From assembly GCA_937860115.1 (NCBI GenBank), contig CALMBI010000070.1, forward strand, positions 1 to 13,841: a stretch of DNA of 13,841 nucleotides. The letters run 5' to 3'. The DNA comes from an uncultured Arcobacter sp. Lineage in GTDB: Bacteria; Campylobacterota; Campylobacteria; Campylobacterales; Arcobacteraceae. Position 1 is the stretch's first letter, and each line of letters opens with the position of its first letter. The notes under the pieces are model-generated. The model had not been told where the DNA came from. It did not search any database and worked only from the letters and a program-made list of their open reading frames with translations. The position numbers were made by a program, and so were the translations under genes. Positions 13,772 to 13,841 of the stretch are shown piece after piece.

Positions 13772-13810
13772 AAATTATTATCCTTTATAAGTATTTATAG
13801 ATAATAATTT
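13772..13810. repeat. 11-bp inverted repeat upstream of the outer-membrane protein gene
   Basis: AAATTATTATC (13772-13782) and GATAATAATTT (13800-13810) are perfect inverted copies separated by 17 nt. They could be a regulator site for the gene at 13068-13688 or the 3' hairpin of a gene beyond the window edge. The GATAAT-like half sites faintly recall Fur boxes, which is only a suggestion. Confidence 0.5.
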
Positions 13811-13841
13811 GTGAATTTTCTTAAAAGTGTGAAAAATATAA

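Noticed and set aside
1..13841. CRISPR arrays, tRNA or rRNA genes
   Set aside because: No regularly spaced repeats, no cloverleaf-like segments and no rRNA-like sequence were seen on either strand.

Overview
The window is AT-rich and gene-dense, and its proteins read like those of a free-living Campylobacterota (epsilonproteobacterial) cell, probably of the Sulfurimonas/Sulfuricurvum/Arcobacter type. The main clue is a protein at 6957-9245. It lines up along most of its length with what I remember of Campylobacter/Wolinella periplasmic nitrate reductase NapA. An rpsA-serA pair and perfect TATAAT -10 boxes, mostly without clear -35 boxes, fit the same group. The genus is inference; no marker gene settles it.

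Left part (1-6816, all minus strand). A single-domain response regulator is broken by an in-frame TAA (61-450). A groES-groEL operon follows, with a consensus sigma-70 promoter directly abutting a CIRCE operator for the HrcA repressor. A hairpin terminator separates it from a compact rpsA-serA-efp operon (ribosomal protein S1, phosphoglycerate dehydrogenase, elongation factor P).

Middle part (6817-12314, plus strand), the most interesting region. Divergent from rpsA lies a translationally coupled triad. (1) A 762-residue NapA relative keeps the four Fe-S cysteines but has no molybdenum-ligand cysteine and lacks the whole C-terminal cofactor-binding domain. (2) A 246-residue NtrC-like protein has Walker A, Walker B and a Fis-type helix-turn-helix, but no receiver domain and no GAFTGA loop. 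(3) A 228-residue PAS protein has a remnant of a histidine-kinase ATPase domain and looks like a decayed NtrB. Directly downstream are amtB (ammonium channel) and glnK (PII protein). I read this as a nitrogen-control locus built from degenerate parts: a pseudo-nitrate-reductase, a pseudo-activator and a pseudo-kinase placed before the ammonium uptake genes. The degenerate features are visible in the sequence; the regulatory function is inference.

Right part (12315-13841). A RAYT-type (REP-associated tyrosine) transposase gene is bracketed by two nearly identical 29-nt REP hairpins in inverted orientation, inserted just after glnK. Beyond it is a minus-strand gene for a small exported beta-barrel outer-membrane protein. 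Its upstream region has a clear -10 box, an 11-bp inverted repeat and a duplicated promoter-proximal motif.

Three gene starts are set at ATG rather than at an upstream in-frame TTG (rpsA, the NapA-like gene, amtB), for reasons given in the entries.
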